From assembly GCF_008033385.1 (NCBI RefSeq), contig NZ_VOGY01000003.1, positions 62,001 to 126,000 on the forward strand: DNA of 64,000 bases, in the 5' to 3' direction. The notes beneath the pieces are model-generated. The model did not search any database, was not told where the DNA came from, and worked only from the letters and a program-made list of their open reading frames with translations. The translations under genes were made by a program, and so were the position numbers. Below, piece by piece: positions 51,016-60,911 of the stretch (position 1 is its first letter; every line of letters begins with the position of its first letter). The DNA comes from Algibacter pacificus (GTDB lineage Bacteria > Bacteroidota > Bacteroidia > Flavobacteriales > Flavobacteriaceae).

Positions 51016-53214
51016 TTAATTATTTATAACGGTTTTTAAGCGTTTTCCAAAATCGAAAAGGGCTTTTATTTCTTTCATACCGGCTAAACGTTGTTTTCCA
51101 TAAATGAGTAAATCAGAGCCATTAGACTCGACGTGATAATAGGGATTGCTTTCGAAAAAATGGATAACGTCATCATTAAAAAACTGACTAATTTCATCGA
51201 TATTTTCACCTAAAAGGTAAAAACGATCCGAGAAATCATCGTGATTTTTAATTTCTATATCTTTAAATCCAGCCAGAGCCGATACTTTTTCTAAAAAACC
51301 TTCTTTGTCTAAAGTGAATTTTGGAATATTGCTATTTATATTAATGTAAAGCATGGTTTTCCTAATCACTTCTTTGGTTATAAATTCACCTTCGGAAAAT
51401 TCAATATCAAACAGTTTCATTTTTTTATCTTCATGAGATAATTTGTTGTAAATATGATTGATATGTTTAGTATTAAAAAATTGAAAATGATTTAAAAAGG
51501 AAACTTCTTTTTCTTTTTTAGAATCGTAATTATAATGATAATCGCTGGCCAAACGTGCCATACTGGTTTGACGTTTTGTTAAGTTCTTTTTTAAAATTTT
51601 TGGTACTGGAAGCATTCGTCTTAAAGCGAATGGGTGTTTGGAATCGGTATCGTGCATATCTAAACCAATAACATCAAAACTACCTCCACGTTTTTGAAAT
51701 AATTCTTGGTAATTATTCATGTTTTCCATAACGGTGTGATCTACAAATTCACAAAGTGAAAAATCGACAATAATATCTTGATTTTCTGGTACGGCATCGA
51801 GTTGTTCTTTAAGGCGGTAGTAATTTAAAAAACTGCAAAAATGCTTTACACTTACATAATAGTTACGATCTAAACCTGTTTCTTGATACATTAAAACATT
51901 GGGCTTTAATACATTTCTAATAAACAAACCAGCACTTTTATTAATGATAATATGAATAATTAACGTAGCAATAACACCAGAAATAATACCCGATATTAAA
52001 CCTATTTTTAGAGTGATAATAAGGGTTACAAAAAAGATTACCAGCTGTTCTTTTCCTATAGAGAATATTTTGGTAATAACATCTGGCGAGGCTAATTTGT
52101 ACCCGGTATAGACCAAAATACCCATTAAAGCAGGTAACGGAATTCGGGTAAGTTGGGAACTAAAAAGTACAATAAATAAGACTAAAAAAACCGCATGGAA
52201 AAAATTGGATGATCTGTTAGATGCACCATTATTAACGTTTACCGAGCTTCGTGCTATTACGGTAACTACGTTTAAACCACCAAGAAAACCGCTGCCAATA
52301 GTGGCTAACCCTAAGGCTTTTAAATCTCTATTTACGTTGGAGCGTCTTTTTTCAGGATCTAGTTTATCCACGGCTTTTATACTTAATAACGATTCTATAC
52401 TGGCAATAAGGGTGAGCGCTAAAACACTGGCCCAAAAGGAAAAACTCCAAATACCATTAAAATTTGGTGTAGGAATATCGGCAATAATAGCTTGAAAACT
52501 AGGTATGCCAGAAATCATGTATTCTTTGGCTATAGGATTGGGTTCGTGCAAGCCAATTTCAAAGTAATAGCTAAACCCGATAGAAAGAAGAACAATCCAC
52601 ATTGGTGCTGGAATAAGTTGTAAATATTTATTTCTAATTTTAGAATAAAATAGCATAATAGCTAAACTAATAACACCAGCTAAGGCGGCATAAATTAATC
52701 CTTTATTTTCGTAGTGCAGGGCATCGTTAATAGTAAAAGGTATTTCTAATAAATAATCTATAGTATCCTCGCGTTTTATTTTATGCGCAAACATAATATG
52801 GAATTGTTTTCCTAAAATAATTAACCCAATAGCAGCCAACATACCTTGAATGGCAGATGATGGAAAAAAATTAGCCAAAGCACCCATACGTAAAAAGCCA
52901 AGTCCTATTAAAAGCAACCCAGAAAAAATAATAGCGACATAAGCGTTTTCTAATCCTAAAGTAGTAATTGCTACTAAAATAACGCCCACTAAACCATTTC
53001 CTGGACCTACAATAGTTACATTGCTTCCTCCTAAAACAGACACAACAATACCACCAATAAAGGCGGTAATAATACCAGAAATTGGAGGAGCATCACTAGC
53101 CATCGCTAAACCTAAACCAATAGGCAGGGCAATAAGGCTTACCACAAATCCAGAAAAAATATTTTGGGGTAAAGTTTTAAAAAAATGGATGATGTTATTT
53201 TTTTTCTGACTCAT
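51016..53214 (-). CDS. SulP family anion transporter with STAS and extra C-terminal domain
   Basis: A 732-residue inner-membrane transporter of the SLC26/SulP family (sulfate, bicarbonate or another anion). The transmembrane domain (about 15-430) opens FSGFVVSLIALPIGLGLAMA and contains GPGNGLVGVI. The STAS domain follows (about 450-550: IIVDFSLCEFVDHTVMENM). Beyond it is an extra region of about 180 residues ending GMKEIKALFDFGKRLKTVI that I do not recognise. It overlaps the upstream USP gene by 4 bases (ATGA), so the two are translationally coupled. Confidence 0.9.
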   Translation of the reverse strand: MSQKKNNIIHFFKTLPQNIFSGFVVSLIALPIGLGLAMASDAPPISGIITAFIGGIVVSVLGGSNVTIVGPGNGLVGVILVAITTLGLENAYVAIIFSGLLLIGLGFLRMGALANFFPSSAIQGMLAAIGLIILGKQFHIMFAHKIKREDTIDYLLEIPFTINDALHYENKGLIYAALAGVISLAIMLFYSKIRNKYLQLIPAPMWIVLLSIGFSYYFEIGLHEPNPIAKEYMISGIPSFQAIIADIPTPNFNGIWSFSFWASVLALTLIASIESLLSIKAVDKLDPEKRRSNVNRDLKALGLATIGSGFLGGLNVVTVIARSSVNVNNGASNRSSNFFHAVFLVLFIVLFSSQLTRIPLPALMGILVYTGYKLASPDVITKIFSIGKEQLVIFFVTLIITLKIGLISGIISGVIATLIIHIIINKSAGLFIRNVLKPNVLMYQETGLDRNYYVSVKHFCSFLNYYRLKEQLDAVPENQDIIVDFSLCEFVDHTVMENMNNYQELFQKRGGSFDVIGLDMHDTDSKHPFALRRMLPVPKILKKNLTKRQTSMARLASDYHYNYDSKKEKEVSFLNHFQFFNTKHINHIYNKLSHEDKKMKLFDIEFSEGEFITKEVIRKTMLYININSNIPKFTLDKEGFLEKVSALAGFKDIEIKNHDDFSDRFYLLGENIDEISQFFNDDVIHFFESNPYYHVESNGSDLLIYGKQRLAGMKEIKALFDFGKRLKTVINN

Positions 53215-54098
53215 TGTAAAATTAACACGTCGGTTGGTAATTCGGTTAAAATATGCTCAATATCATGAGGAAATAAACGGTCCCAAAAGGTCATTTTTGT
53301 GGGCGCATTCATAACTAATAAATCGGCACGTGAAATTTGTGCATAATGGCCAATAGAATATCCTTTTTTACCAAAAATTGGTTGTAATTTTATAGTGACA
53401 TTGGTGGTGTATTCTTTTGGAATATGACTTATTATTTCATTAATTCTAGAGTTTTCTCGTAGTTTAATACGTTCTTTTATAATGAATGCATGCCGTAAGG
53501 TTTTGTCATCATTTACTTTTACAGCAATTTCATTTTTGTTAATTTCTTCAACAATAGTTATTTTTTGTGCTTCCAGTTTTTTTGCTACATAAAAAGCTGC
53601 TGTAATGGTGTTTTCGGTTTTTGGATCTTTTAACCCATTAACTACAATATGTTGGCAAGGTACACGCTCTATGGAAGGCTTAACTAATAGTAAAATAGAA
53701 CATTTGGCTTGACGCGAAATTTTTCGAGCAATAGAGCCTAGATAATATTTTACAAAACGTTCCCGTTGTAAAGCTCCAAGAATTAATAAATCTATACTTT
53801 TTTCTTCGGAAACCGATAAAATAACATCAACCGGTTTACCTGTTTTAAAAACCACTTCAAAATTTAAGTGGTCTTTTTCAAAAGTTTTTAGAATTTCAGA
53901 AAATGTGTTTAGCTTGTCGTTAGAGGCTTCACCAACGTGAATTAAAAATAATTTAGCATTGAAATAAACAGACAGCCTAGCTGCTTCAAAAAGATTTGCT
54001 TTTAAGTTTGGCGAAAATGCCACACCAATTCCAATACTTTTAAAAGGCTTTAAACTCACGTGTTTCACTGTTTTTTGCATAAAGTTGAAAGATAACAT
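53211..54098 (-). CDS. Tandem universal stress protein (UspA family)
   Basis: A 295-residue cytoplasmic protein made of two USP-like halves. The first half contains IGIGVAFSPNLKANLFEAARLSVYFNAKL and LLILGALQRERFVKYYLGSIARKI, close to the ATP-binding G-x2-G-x9-G pattern. The second ends DLLVMNAPTKMTFWDRLFPHDIEHIL. An ATG at 54080 (MQKTVKHVSL) is an alternative start. It overlaps the SulP gene by ATGA, so it probably modulates or senses conditions for that transporter (inference). The next gene, an antiporter, diverges. Confidence 0.85.
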   Translation of the reverse strand: MLSFNFMQKTVKHVSLKPFKSIGIGVAFSPNLKANLFEAARLSVYFNAKLFLIHVGEASNDKLNTFSEILKTFEKDHLNFEVVFKTGKPVDVILSVSEEKSIDLLILGALQRERFVKYYLGSIARKISRQAKCSILLLVKPSIERVPCQHIVVNGLKDPKTENTITAAFYVAKKLEAQKITIVEEINKNEIAVKVNDDKTLRHAFIIKERIKLRENSRINEIISHIPKEYTTNVTIKLQPIFGKKGYSIGHYAQISRADLLVMNAPTKMTFWDRLFPHDIEHILTELPTDVLILQ

Positions 54099-54159
54099 TT
54101 TTTAAAAACTACAAGTCATCTGTTTTACTTAAATTAGTCTTTTTTATATATTTTTAAAT

Positions 54160-55995
54160 ATGACAGAACTAGCAGGAATAATAATTTTAGGCATTTTAGC
54201 ACAATGGGTAGCATGGAAATTTAAAATTCCAGCTATTTTACCGCTTATTTTAATAGGTTTATTGGTTGGACCTATTGCTGCCGAATTTTTAAGCGAAGAT
54301 GGAAGTAAATGGATAGAACCTATTTGGAATGGTACCAAAGGGTTGTTTCCTGGAGAAAGCTTATTTTTCTTTGTTTCGCTGGCTATTAGTGTTATTTTAT
54401 TTGAAGGCGGGCTAACTTTAAAACTTAGTGAAATAAAAAATATAGGTCCAGTAATTACTAAATTAATTACTCTGGGTTCTGTGGTTACTTTTTTTGGAGC
54501 GGCATTGGCGGCACATTATATTTTTCATTTAAGCTGGCAAATTTCCTATTTATTTTCAGCATTAATTATTGTAACGGGACCTACCGTAATTACACCTATT
54601 TTAAGAAATATCCCAATGAAGAAAGATGTATCGGCGGTTTTAAAGTGGGAAGGTATTTTAATAGACCCTATTGGTGCCTTAGTTGCTGTATTGGTTTTCG
54701 AGTTTATAAGTGTTGATGCCGGTGGTGAGTTTACCAAAACAGCGCTCATTGAGTTTGGTAAAATTGTGCTTTTTGGTTTTACTTTTGGTTTTACTTTTGC
54801 TCATGCTATGAATGTTATAATTAACAAAAATTTCGTACCACATTATTTATTAAATGTGTTTGCTTTGGCTGCTGTACTTGGCGTTTTTGTATTATCCGAT
54901 GCATTCGCTCATGAGTCTGGTTTACTTGCTGTTGTGGTTATGGGTATGGTGTTAGGAAATTCTAATTCGCCTTACTTAAAGGAGTTGCTTTATTTTAAAG
55001 AGTCGTTAAGTATCCTGCTTATTTCTATTTTATTCATTCTTTTAGCGGCTAATATCAACGTCTCCGATTTAATGTTAATTTACGATTGGAGAACTGCGGG
55101 ACTTTTCGCTATTATAGTTTTTGTTATTCGTCCCATTGGTGTTTTTATAAGTACGCAGGGCTCTAGTTTAAAATTTAACGAACGCCTTTTTATTAGTTGG
55201 GTTGGTCCTCGTGGAATTGTAGCAGCTGGTATTGCTTCGTTATTTGGATTAAAACTAGCAAAAGAAGGTATTCCGGGAGCAGAATATATTACACCTTTAG
55301 TGTTTATGATTGTGTTAGGAACCGTTCTATTAAACGCTACTACAGCACGTTTGTTCGCTAGAATGGTAGGTGTTTTCTTGAAAAAATCTGAAGGTATTTT
55401 AATTATTGGTGCTTCTAAGGTTTCTAGATTATTAGCGCATTATTTAGTAACCAATGGTAGAAATGTGGTCCTTATAGATAGTAATGAGCGTAGCATTAAA
55501 AAGGCGAAGGATTTAGGTTTAACCGCTATGACTGCTAATATTTATTCGGATAATTTAATGGATGATATTGAACTGAATAATATTGGGTATTTAATGGCTT
55601 TAACCATAAATTCTGATATTAATAAGTATGCTATTGATAAATTTAGAAAGCAATTTGGTGAAAACGGTGCGTTTAGATTAATTTCTAATGAGGAAATGAA
55701 TGATGAAACTAAATGCCCTAAAGAAGGTCTATTTAGTAAAAAAGATCATTTTACGACATTAAGTGAAGTTGCTAAAAACCATGCATCGATACAGGAAATT
55801 GATTTGGAAAATAGAGAACATTATGAAGATTTAATTGAAATTACTAATAAGGATAAAGATATTATTCCTTTGTTTATAAAGGATAACAATGGTGAGTTGC
55901 ATATTATTTCTTCAAATAATTTGAATGTAGATACTATTGAAAAAGGATTTCAATTGGTGTATTTAGGAAAACCTATTGATGTGGAGGATGTTTAA
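54160..55995 (+). CDS. Cation:proton antiporter with RCK/TrkA-N domain (CPA1 type)
   Basis: A 611-residue inner-membrane Na+(K+)/H+ antiporter. Some 12 membrane helices (about 5-400) carry IPAILPLILIGLLVGPIAAE, FEGGLTLKLSEI and VTGPTVITPILRNIP. The ion-site helix follows as LIDPIGALVAVLVFEFI and then SWVGPRGIVAAGIASLFGL. A cytoplasmic Rossmann domain of RCK type (about 405-530: GILIIGASKVSRLLAHYLVTNGRN) should gate the transporter with NAD(H) or nucleotides. A residual RCK_C-like region ends it. Confidence 0.93.
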   Translation: MTELAGIIILGILAQWVAWKFKIPAILPLILIGLLVGPIAAEFLSEDGSKWIEPIWNGTKGLFPGESLFFFVSLAISVILFEGGLTLKLSEIKNIGPVITKLITLGSVVTFFGAALAAHYIFHLSWQISYLFSALIIVTGPTVITPILRNIPMKKDVSAVLKWEGILIDPIGALVAVLVFEFISVDAGGEFTKTALIEFGKIVLFGFTFGFTFAHAMNVIINKNFVPHYLLNVFALAAVLGVFVLSDAFAHESGLLAVVVMGMVLGNSNSPYLKELLYFKESLSILLISILFILLAANINVSDLMLIYDWRTAGLFAIIVFVIRPIGVFISTQGSSLKFNERLFISWVGPRGIVAAGIASLFGLKLAKEGIPGAEYITPLVFMIVLGTVLLNATTARLFARMVGVFLKKSEGILIIGASKVSRLLAHYLVTNGRNVVLIDSNERSIKKAKDLGLTAMTANIYSDNLMDDIELNNIGYLMALTINSDINKYAIDKFRKQFGENGAFRLISNEEMNDETKCPKEGLFSKKDHFTTLSEVAKNHASIQEIDLENREHYEDLIEITNKDKDIIPLFIKDNNGELHIISSNNLNVDTIEKGFQLVYLGKPIDVEDV

Positions 55996-56095
55996 TTATA
56001 CAGGGTTTTTTCTAATTACTTTTCGGTGTTCTTTTTTTGGTGATTAAAGCAAATACGCCTATAGTGTTATATTGAAATGCTTTTAGCGGATTGTT

Positions 56096-56181
56096 GCAAA
56101 AGCGATAGTAGTGGTTAGCTTTTGGCGAGGCGCGCATCGAGCCAAAACTAGTAACGGATAGCGCGGTGGCTTGCCATTTGC
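56096..56181 (+). ncRNA. Structured three-way-junction element, copy B
   Basis: Outer stem GCAAA (56096-56100) with TTTGC (56177-56181). Hairpin 1 has TTTTGGC (56120-56126) pairing with GCCAAAA (56141-56147), extended by AG/CT. Hairpin 2 is a small TGG-CTTG-CCA (56167-56176). Linkers AGCGATAGTAGTGG and GTAACGGATAGCGCG align with those of copy A at 33968-34083 while the hairpin sequences differ. It is locally GC-rich against its surroundings. RNA versus mobile element is undecided, and strand is uncertain. Confidence 0.55.
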
Positions 56182-56196
56182 CAAAAATATGACAAT

Positions 56197-56236
56197 AAAA
56201 AACCCTTAAAAGTAAAGACTTAAAAGGGTTTTGTTT
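56197..56236. terminator. Terminator between the antiporter and GH31 genes
   Basis: AAAACCCTTAAAAGT and ACTTAAAAGGGTTTT form an imperfect 15-base stem between convergent genes, with flanking A and T runs. Confidence 0.8.
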
Positions 56237-56257
56237 TGTTAAAAAAAGGGGTGTTTT

Positions 56258-58657
56258 TTATTCTCCTTTAAGTTGAAGGTTTGTAAATTCTTTTGATACT
56301 ATTAGGGTGTTATCTTTAAATTTAACATCGGTTAAATCTACATATTCGTTATCTACTTTTATAGATTTTACCTTGAATGGTAAACCTAGTATGTTTATTT
56401 TATACGTGTTATATGGAGTTGTGTAATCGCCGGTATTATGAATTCTAATAATTAATTTATCATCGGTTCCTGCGAGATTAAATTTTCTAAGGCTATAACG
56501 GCCTTTTGTATAATCGTAACCATCTCCAGCATCTTCATAGAGAATAGAATCTTCTTTACCGTTTAGGTAGTAAACATCTAAATTTACTTGATCTATTGTT
56601 TTCTCGCCAACATATTGTTGTATGGGGTATTTTGGAATAATGGCACCTGCTTTTACAAAAATAGGCATGCTGTCTAAATCGGCATCAACCCAAGTTTCTT
56701 TACCTCCAATTATAATGTCGTTTGTCCAATAATTATACCATTGTCCTTTAGGAATATACATACGACGACCTTTGGCGTTTGGTTCGTTTATTGGGCAAAT
56801 TAAAAGTTGGTTTCCACAAATAAATTCGTCTGTTCTGTAGTGGGTTTGTGTATCTTCTTGATCGTAAAGCACTAAAGATTTTAGCATGGGCACATTGGCT
56901 TCGGAATATTGATGAAATGCTGTATATAAATATGGTAGTAATTGGTACCTAATTTCAATAAATTTTCTAACAATATCTGTTATTTCTTCATCGAAAGCCC
57001 ATGGTTCTTGATCGCCATGATCTCCAGAGGAGTGTGTTCTACAGAAAGGGTGGAAAGCACCTAATTGAATCCAACGTGCATATAATTCGCCGTTTGGTTG
57101 CTCTGCGAAACCTCCAATATCCGATCCTGCAAATGAGAATCCTGAGAGTGCTAAACGTTGTGCTTGTATGTTTGCTATTTGTAAATGCTCCCATGAGGCT
57201 ACATTATCGCCCATCCAAGTTGAGGTGTAACGTTGCGTACCAGAATATGCCGAACGTGTAATTACAAATGGACGTTTTGGGTAGTTAAACTTCTTTAATC
57301 CATGGTAGGTAGCTCGTGCCATTTGCATACCGTAAATATTGTGTGCTTTGTTGTGGCTACATGGGTTACCATCATAATCATGACGTACATCGGACGGGAA
57401 TGTTTTTCCTGGCACATCCATTACAGCGGGCTCATTCATATCATTCCACACCCCTTTTACTCCTATATCTTCAATAAGTTCTTTAAATAATCCAGCCCAC
57501 CATTCGCGAACTTCTGGACGTGTAAAGTCTGGGAAATAACATTCTCCTGGCCATACTTTACCTTTCATGTAAGGGCCATCGGCACGTTTACAGAAATAAT
57601 CTTTATCTAAACCTTCTTTAAATACACTGTATTCAACGTCTATTTTAATACCCGGATCGATAATAACAACGGTTTTAAACCCATCGTCTGCCAATTCTTT
57701 TACCATACGTTTTGGGTTAGGGAAATAATCTTCGCTCCAAGTAAAACAACGGAACCCCTCCATATAATCGATGTCTAAATAAATAGCATCGCAGGGTATT
57801 TTAAGTTCTCTAAATTTAGATGTAATTTCTTTTACGTTAGATTCTGGGTAGTAACTCCATTTACATTGGTGATAGCCTAATGCCCATAAAGGTGGTAATT
57901 CTGGCGTTCCTGTTAAATCGGTATAACTTACTACTACGTCTTGCATTTTAGGGCCGTAAATGAAGTAATAATTCATTTCGCCTCCTTGTGCCCAAAAACT
58001 GGTTACGTTGCGTCTTTCTTGGCAGAAATCGAAAAATGTTCTAAAGGTATTATCGAAGAAAATCCCGTAAGATTTTCCGTTATGTAATGCGGTATAAAAC
58101 GGAATGGCTTTGTAAATAGGGTCTGTATCTTTCCCAAAGGCATAAGAATCTGTTGCCCAGTTTTCAAAACGACGTCCTTTTAAGTTTAAGTGCTGAGGTT
58201 TATCGCCTAAACCATAATAACTTTCTCCGTTTTGAGCAGATTTACTCATTTTAACGATATCGCCACCCAATTCGTAGCTTTCTTCCCAATGGAAGCCAAG
58301 TTCATCTTCACAAATAATAGTTTGGTCTTTAGCATCGAAAATAGACTTTCTTAAATCTGATTTATGAATATGACAAATTAATTTGGCTGTGGTAACGATG
58401 TATTTTTCTTCGTCGTCTGTAATTTCTAAAAAATTATAACCACGACTGGCATTATGGTCAATGGCATAAGAAAAATCGTTATCAAATTTTCCAACCGTAG
58501 TATATCTAAAACGTAATACGCTATCTCTTAAAACTGTAAGTTCTAGAATAACATTGTTTGATGTTGAGAAATGTAGAACATCGACATCTTTGGTTTGTTT
58601 TACTATATTAGAAGGAAATAAGTCTCCTTTATATTCTAACTGCGTATTTAATATCAT
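56258..58657 (-). CDS. Glycoside hydrolase family 31 alpha-glucosidase
   Basis: Exo-acting alpha-glucosidase removing glucose from non-reducing ends of alpha-glucans. The 799-residue protein has no signal peptide, so it is cytoplasmic. An N-terminal galactose-mutarotase-like domain (about 10-230) precedes the (beta/alpha)8 barrel with PPLWALGYHQCKWSYY, the nucleophile Asp in GVWNDMNEPAV and the acid/base region WMGDNVASWEHL. HPFCRTHSSGDHGDQEPW follows, and then C-terminal beta domains. Its position beside glgB, glgE and glgC makes an internal glycogen or maltodextrin role likely. Confidence 0.95.
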   Translation of the reverse strand: MILNTQLEYKGDLFPSNIVKQTKDVDVLHFSTSNNVILELTVLRDSVLRFRYTTVGKFDNDFSYAIDHNASRGYNFLEITDDEEKYIVTTAKLICHIHKSDLRKSIFDAKDQTIICEDELGFHWEESYELGGDIVKMSKSAQNGESYYGLGDKPQHLNLKGRRFENWATDSYAFGKDTDPIYKAIPFYTALHNGKSYGIFFDNTFRTFFDFCQERRNVTSFWAQGGEMNYYFIYGPKMQDVVVSYTDLTGTPELPPLWALGYHQCKWSYYPESNVKEITSKFRELKIPCDAIYLDIDYMEGFRCFTWSEDYFPNPKRMVKELADDGFKTVVIIDPGIKIDVEYSVFKEGLDKDYFCKRADGPYMKGKVWPGECYFPDFTRPEVREWWAGLFKELIEDIGVKGVWNDMNEPAVMDVPGKTFPSDVRHDYDGNPCSHNKAHNIYGMQMARATYHGLKKFNYPKRPFVITRSAYSGTQRYTSTWMGDNVASWEHLQIANIQAQRLALSGFSFAGSDIGGFAEQPNGELYARWIQLGAFHPFCRTHSSGDHGDQEPWAFDEEITDIVRKFIEIRYQLLPYLYTAFHQYSEANVPMLKSLVLYDQEDTQTHYRTDEFICGNQLLICPINEPNAKGRRMYIPKGQWYNYWTNDIIIGGKETWVDADLDSMPIFVKAGAIIPKYPIQQYVGEKTIDQVNLDVYYLNGKEDSILYEDAGDGYDYTKGRYSLRKFNLAGTDDKLIIRIHNTGDYTTPYNTYKINILGLPFKVKSIKVDNEYVDLTDVKFKDNTLIVSKEFTNLQLKGE

Positions 58658-58933
58658 GCGGAAGGTATTAAAAATTAATTAGCGAAATTTACTGAATTTT
58701 GTAAAGTCAATTGGCAATTTTTTATCAAAAATTGAAGTAAAATAATGTGTAAAACTCAAATATTTAAGGATTTAATAATAAATTACTTAAACAATAGGTG
58801 ATATGTGTTTTTTTTCTCATAATTAAATTGAAATGGTAAAATAAAAAACACCAATGAACAAATTTTCGGTTTGAAATTCTATGTTAATTGATGTATGCTT
58901 TATTATAAATACAATGAAAACAAATTAATTGTT

Positions 58934-60841
58934 TTATTTAAATTGAAATATAGAAACTGATAATGGCGACAATGTTACTTTGGCCGAAAAATCCTTTCCG
59001 TTCCACGGTTCATTTTTAATGGTAATTTGTTTTTTGTTTAAAACACCACTACCACCAAATTCTTTGGCGTCACTATTAAAAATTTCTTTTAGTTTCCCTT
59101 TTACAGGAATGCCTATTTGATAGTTTTCACGTACGCTAGGTGTTAAATTACATACCACTACCACATCATTTTCTGACTCATAACCTTTTCGGATGTATGA
59201 CATTACGCAATTTTCATGATCGTCGTAGCTAATCCATTCAAAACCTTCGCCAGAAAATGGTTTTTGGTATAAAGCGGGTGTGGTTTTGTATATTTTATTT
59301 AATTCTTTAAAGTAGTTTTGGAAGTTTTTATGAGCGTCAAACTCTAATAAATTCCAATCTAAACTGCCTTGAAAATCCCACTCGTTATACTGTGCTATTT
59401 CGCCACCCATAAAATTAAGTTTAGTACCCGGGTGGGTAAACATGTAACCGTAAAGTAAGCGGAGGTTTGCAAAACGCTGCCATTCGTCTCCTGGCATACG
59501 TCCTAAAATAGAATTTTTACCATAAACCACTTCGTCATGCGAAAGCGGAAGCATAAAATTTTCAGAAAACGCATAAGCTAAACTGAAGGTAATATCATTT
59601 TGGTGGTATTTTCTATATATCGGGTCTTTAGTAAAATACTCTAGTGTATCGTGCATCCAGCCCATCATCCATTTCATTCCAAAACCTAAACCACCTAAAA
59701 ATACTGGTTTTGATACGCCTGGGAATGCTGTAGATTCTTCGGCAATGGTTTGTACATCGGGGAACGATGCGTAAATTTCTTGGTTTAATTCTTTTAAGAA
59801 ATCTATGGCAGCGAGGTTTTCTCGACCACCGTAAATGTTTGGTTCCCATTCGCCATCTTCACGAGAATAATCTAAAAATAACATGGAGGCTACGGCATCT
59901 ACACGTAAGCCATCGGCATGGTACTGATCCATCCAAAAAGCAGCATTACTAATTAAAAAGGATTTAACTTCGTTACGCTCGTAGTTAAAAATTAAACTTT
60001 TCCAGTCTTGATGATAGCCTTTTCTTGGGTCGGGATGTTCGTATAAATTCGAGCCATCGAAAAAGCCTAAACCGTGCGCATCTTCTGGGAAATGTGAAGG
60101 AACCCAGTCTAGAATTATTCCAATATCATTTTGGTGAAGCTTATCGACTAAGTATTTAAATTCTTCAGGATAGCCAAATCTTGACGAAGGGGCAAAGTAG
60201 CCTGTAAGTTGGTAACCCCAAGACGGATCGTAAGGGTATTCCATAATAGGCATGAGTTCTACGTGTGTAAAATTCATGTCTTTTACATAATTTACTAAAT
60301 CGTCTGCCAATTCAAAATACGATAAAAAACGATCTTCTTCAATTTGTCTTTTCCACGATCCTAAATGAACTTCGTAAACGGAATATGGGGCATCTAAAGC
60401 GTTTTTATCTTTACGCTTTTTCATCCAATTGGTATCTTTCCATTTATATGAATCGTCCCAAACAATAGAAGCTGTACTTGGCGGATGCTCGCAACGGCGT
60501 GCGTACGGATCGGCTTTTTCAGTTTTTATATCGTTGTTATTACTCTGTATTTTATATTTATAAAGCGCTCCTTTACCAACTAATGGGATAAAACCTTCCC
60601 AAATACCACTGGAATCCCAGCGCACGTTTAATTGGTGTTCACCTTCCATCCAATAATTAAAATCGCCTATTACGGAAACTTGTTTTGCTGTGGGTGCCCA
60701 AACAGCAAAATAAGTACCTTCAATACCATCTAGAGTAACTAAATGCGACCCCATTTTTTCGTAAAGCCTGTAGTGTTTTCCACCTTTAAAAAGGTTGATA
60801 TCAAATTCTGTAAATAAACTATAGGGTTTTACTTGTGCCAT
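58934..60841 (-). CDS. glgB: 1,4-alpha-glucan branching enzyme
   Basis: Creates alpha-1,6 branches in glycogen (GH13). The 635 residues comprise an N-terminal CBM48 domain (about 30-130: GIEGTYFAVWAPTAKQVSVI), then the GH13 barrel with HVELMPIMEYPYDPSWGYQ, the nucleophile Asp in DGLRVDAVASMLFLDYS, and the acid Glu in IAEESTAFPGV. LPLSHDEVVYGKNSI (transition-state His-Asp) and a C-terminal all-beta domain complete it. It lies 70 bases after glgE. Confidence 0.97.
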   Translation of the reverse strand: MAQVKPYSLFTEFDINLFKGGKHYRLYEKMGSHLVTLDGIEGTYFAVWAPTAKQVSVIGDFNYWMEGEHQLNVRWDSSGIWEGFIPLVGKGALYKYKIQSNNNDIKTEKADPYARRCEHPPSTASIVWDDSYKWKDTNWMKKRKDKNALDAPYSVYEVHLGSWKRQIEEDRFLSYFELADDLVNYVKDMNFTHVELMPIMEYPYDPSWGYQLTGYFAPSSRFGYPEEFKYLVDKLHQNDIGIILDWVPSHFPEDAHGLGFFDGSNLYEHPDPRKGYHQDWKSLIFNYERNEVKSFLISNAAFWMDQYHADGLRVDAVASMLFLDYSREDGEWEPNIYGGRENLAAIDFLKELNQEIYASFPDVQTIAEESTAFPGVSKPVFLGGLGFGMKWMMGWMHDTLEYFTKDPIYRKYHQNDITFSLAYAFSENFMLPLSHDEVVYGKNSILGRMPGDEWQRFANLRLLYGYMFTHPGTKLNFMGGEIAQYNEWDFQGSLDWNLLEFDAHKNFQNYFKELNKIYKTTPALYQKPFSGEGFEWISYDDHENCVMSYIRKGYESENDVVVVCNLTPSVRENYQIGIPVKGKLKEIFNSDAKEFGGSGVLNKKQITIKNEPWNGKDFSAKVTLSPLSVSIFQFK

Positions 60842-60911
60842 AAAATTATGTTGTTTGTTCCTTTTTTAAGGAAGTTATGTCGTTTTTATTAAGGGTTGAA
60901 ACCCTTAAGTT

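Noticed and set aside
56001-56257. GC-richer patch after the antiporter considered as a horizontally acquired gene fragment.
   Set aside because: No reading frame of use was found; stems and shared linkers with the 33968 element explain the composition.
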